Positions 63,849 to 64,000 of a DNA stretch of 64,000 nucleotides are shown here, piece by piece (position 1 is the stretch's first letter; each line of letters begins with the position of its first letter). Origin of the DNA: Paenibacillus arenosi. GTDB taxonomy: Bacteria; Bacillota; Bacilli; Paenibacillales; Paenibacillaceae. Location of the stretch: the NCBI RefSeq assembly GCF_014841135.1, contig NZ_JACYTN010000002.1, forward strand, positions 558,001 through 622,000, written 5' to 3'. The notes below the pieces were generated by a model. That model was not told the DNA's origin and made no database searches. It saw nothing but the letters and a program-made list of their open reading frames with translations. Position numbers and translations under genes: made by a program.

Positions 63849-64000
63849 AATCGTTTCCCTCCGCCTTGTATGGACATCATGTACTGATAGAATCGATGGC
63901 GGGCCCAACCAAACAACAAGATAGAAGCTACAGTTAAATAGAGAAAAGCGTATGCGCCTTCCATGATGTGCAATGGTTCAAATGCGGACTGTATGATCAG
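63845..64000 (-). CDS. C-terminal fragment of ABC-2-type membrane protein (cut by window)
   Basis: The last 51 codons of an open frame running off the window edge. It contains a hydrophobic helix (AYAFLYLTVASILLFGWAR) followed by a basic C-terminus, and ends in TGA overlapping the next gene's ATG. The helix and coupling suggest a partner permease of the downstream ABC-2 protein; an ATPase gene would be expected further out. Confidence 0.65.
   Translation of the reverse strand: MIIQSAFEPLHIMEGAYAFLYLTVASILLFGWARHRFYQYMMSIQGGGKRL

Noticed and set aside
1-64000. CRISPR array, prophage, insertion sequence, rRNA or tRNA genes
   Set aside because: I saw no regularly spaced repeats, no transposase or phage-type proteins, and no conserved rRNA or tRNA sequence anywhere in the window.

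Overview
The window reads as chromosomal DNA of a spore-forming, low-to-moderate-GC Firmicute, most likely Paenibacillus or a close relative (inference). The signs are strong AGGAGG-type ribosome binding sites, GTG starts, several CcpA (cre) boxes, two YesM/YesN-type two-component pairs beside LplABC-like transporters that lack their own ATPase, a BceRS-type module, a YodB-like HxlR regulator and a PbpB/SpoVD-type penicillin-binding protein. I saw no rRNA, tRNA, CRISPR array, insertion sequence or prophage. Both window ends cut genes.

Layout. 1-2.2 kb: BceR/BceS/BceA-type antimicrobial-peptide sensing and export module (minus, ATPase cut). 2.4-5.5 kb: cre-controlled DUF485 protein plus acetate-type symporter, then a CidR-like LysR regulator. 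5.6-11.8 kb: minus-strand acyl-CoA/ketoacid operon (SDR dehydrogenase, thiolase, CoA transferase, MFS carrier, MetX-like alpha/beta hydrolase) with its own cre box. 11.9-16.2 kb: DegV, then a YgiC-type ATP-grasp/DUF350/lipoprotein operon of unknown role, then a YodB-like regulator. 16.3-18.5 kb: ribokinase and a LacI regulator. 18.6-25.5 kb: sugar ABC transporter with its histidine kinase and response regulator. 25.6-31.5 kb: D-amino-acid operon (DauR-like regulator, DSD1-type PLP enzyme, N-acyl-D-amino-acid deacylase, RidA), followed by an NhaC antiporter. 31.6-33.8 kb: TerC-family protein under a yybP-ykoY (Mn2+) riboswitch, and an MsrA-MsrB fusion.

33.8-41.6 kb is the least ordinary part. 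It holds a stand-alone acyl carrier protein, a BtrH-like papain-fold protein, a GT2 glycosyltransferase, a CE2-like SGNH esterase and a GH9 hydrolase, the last two without a signal peptide. It also holds a second BtrH-like protein fused to FN3 and F5/8-type-C domains. Together they suggest an intracellular route that builds, acylates or trims a glycoconjugate. That is inference, because the genes lie in several transcription units.

41.7-46.4 kb: small membrane protein, second DegV, GNAT acetyltransferase and class B PBP. 46.5-53.7 kb: second YesMN-type pair and an LplABC-like transporter. 53.9-60.7 kb: nupNOPQ-like nucleoside importer, a Crp/Fnr regulator and purine nucleoside phosphorylase DeoD, a coherent purine-nucleoside salvage set. 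60.8-64 kb: HelD-type helicase and two ABC-2-type membrane proteins (the last cut).

Start codons were moved inward from the longest reading frame wherever a ribosome binding site clearly sat inside it. All functional names rest on motif recognition by eye, with no database search.
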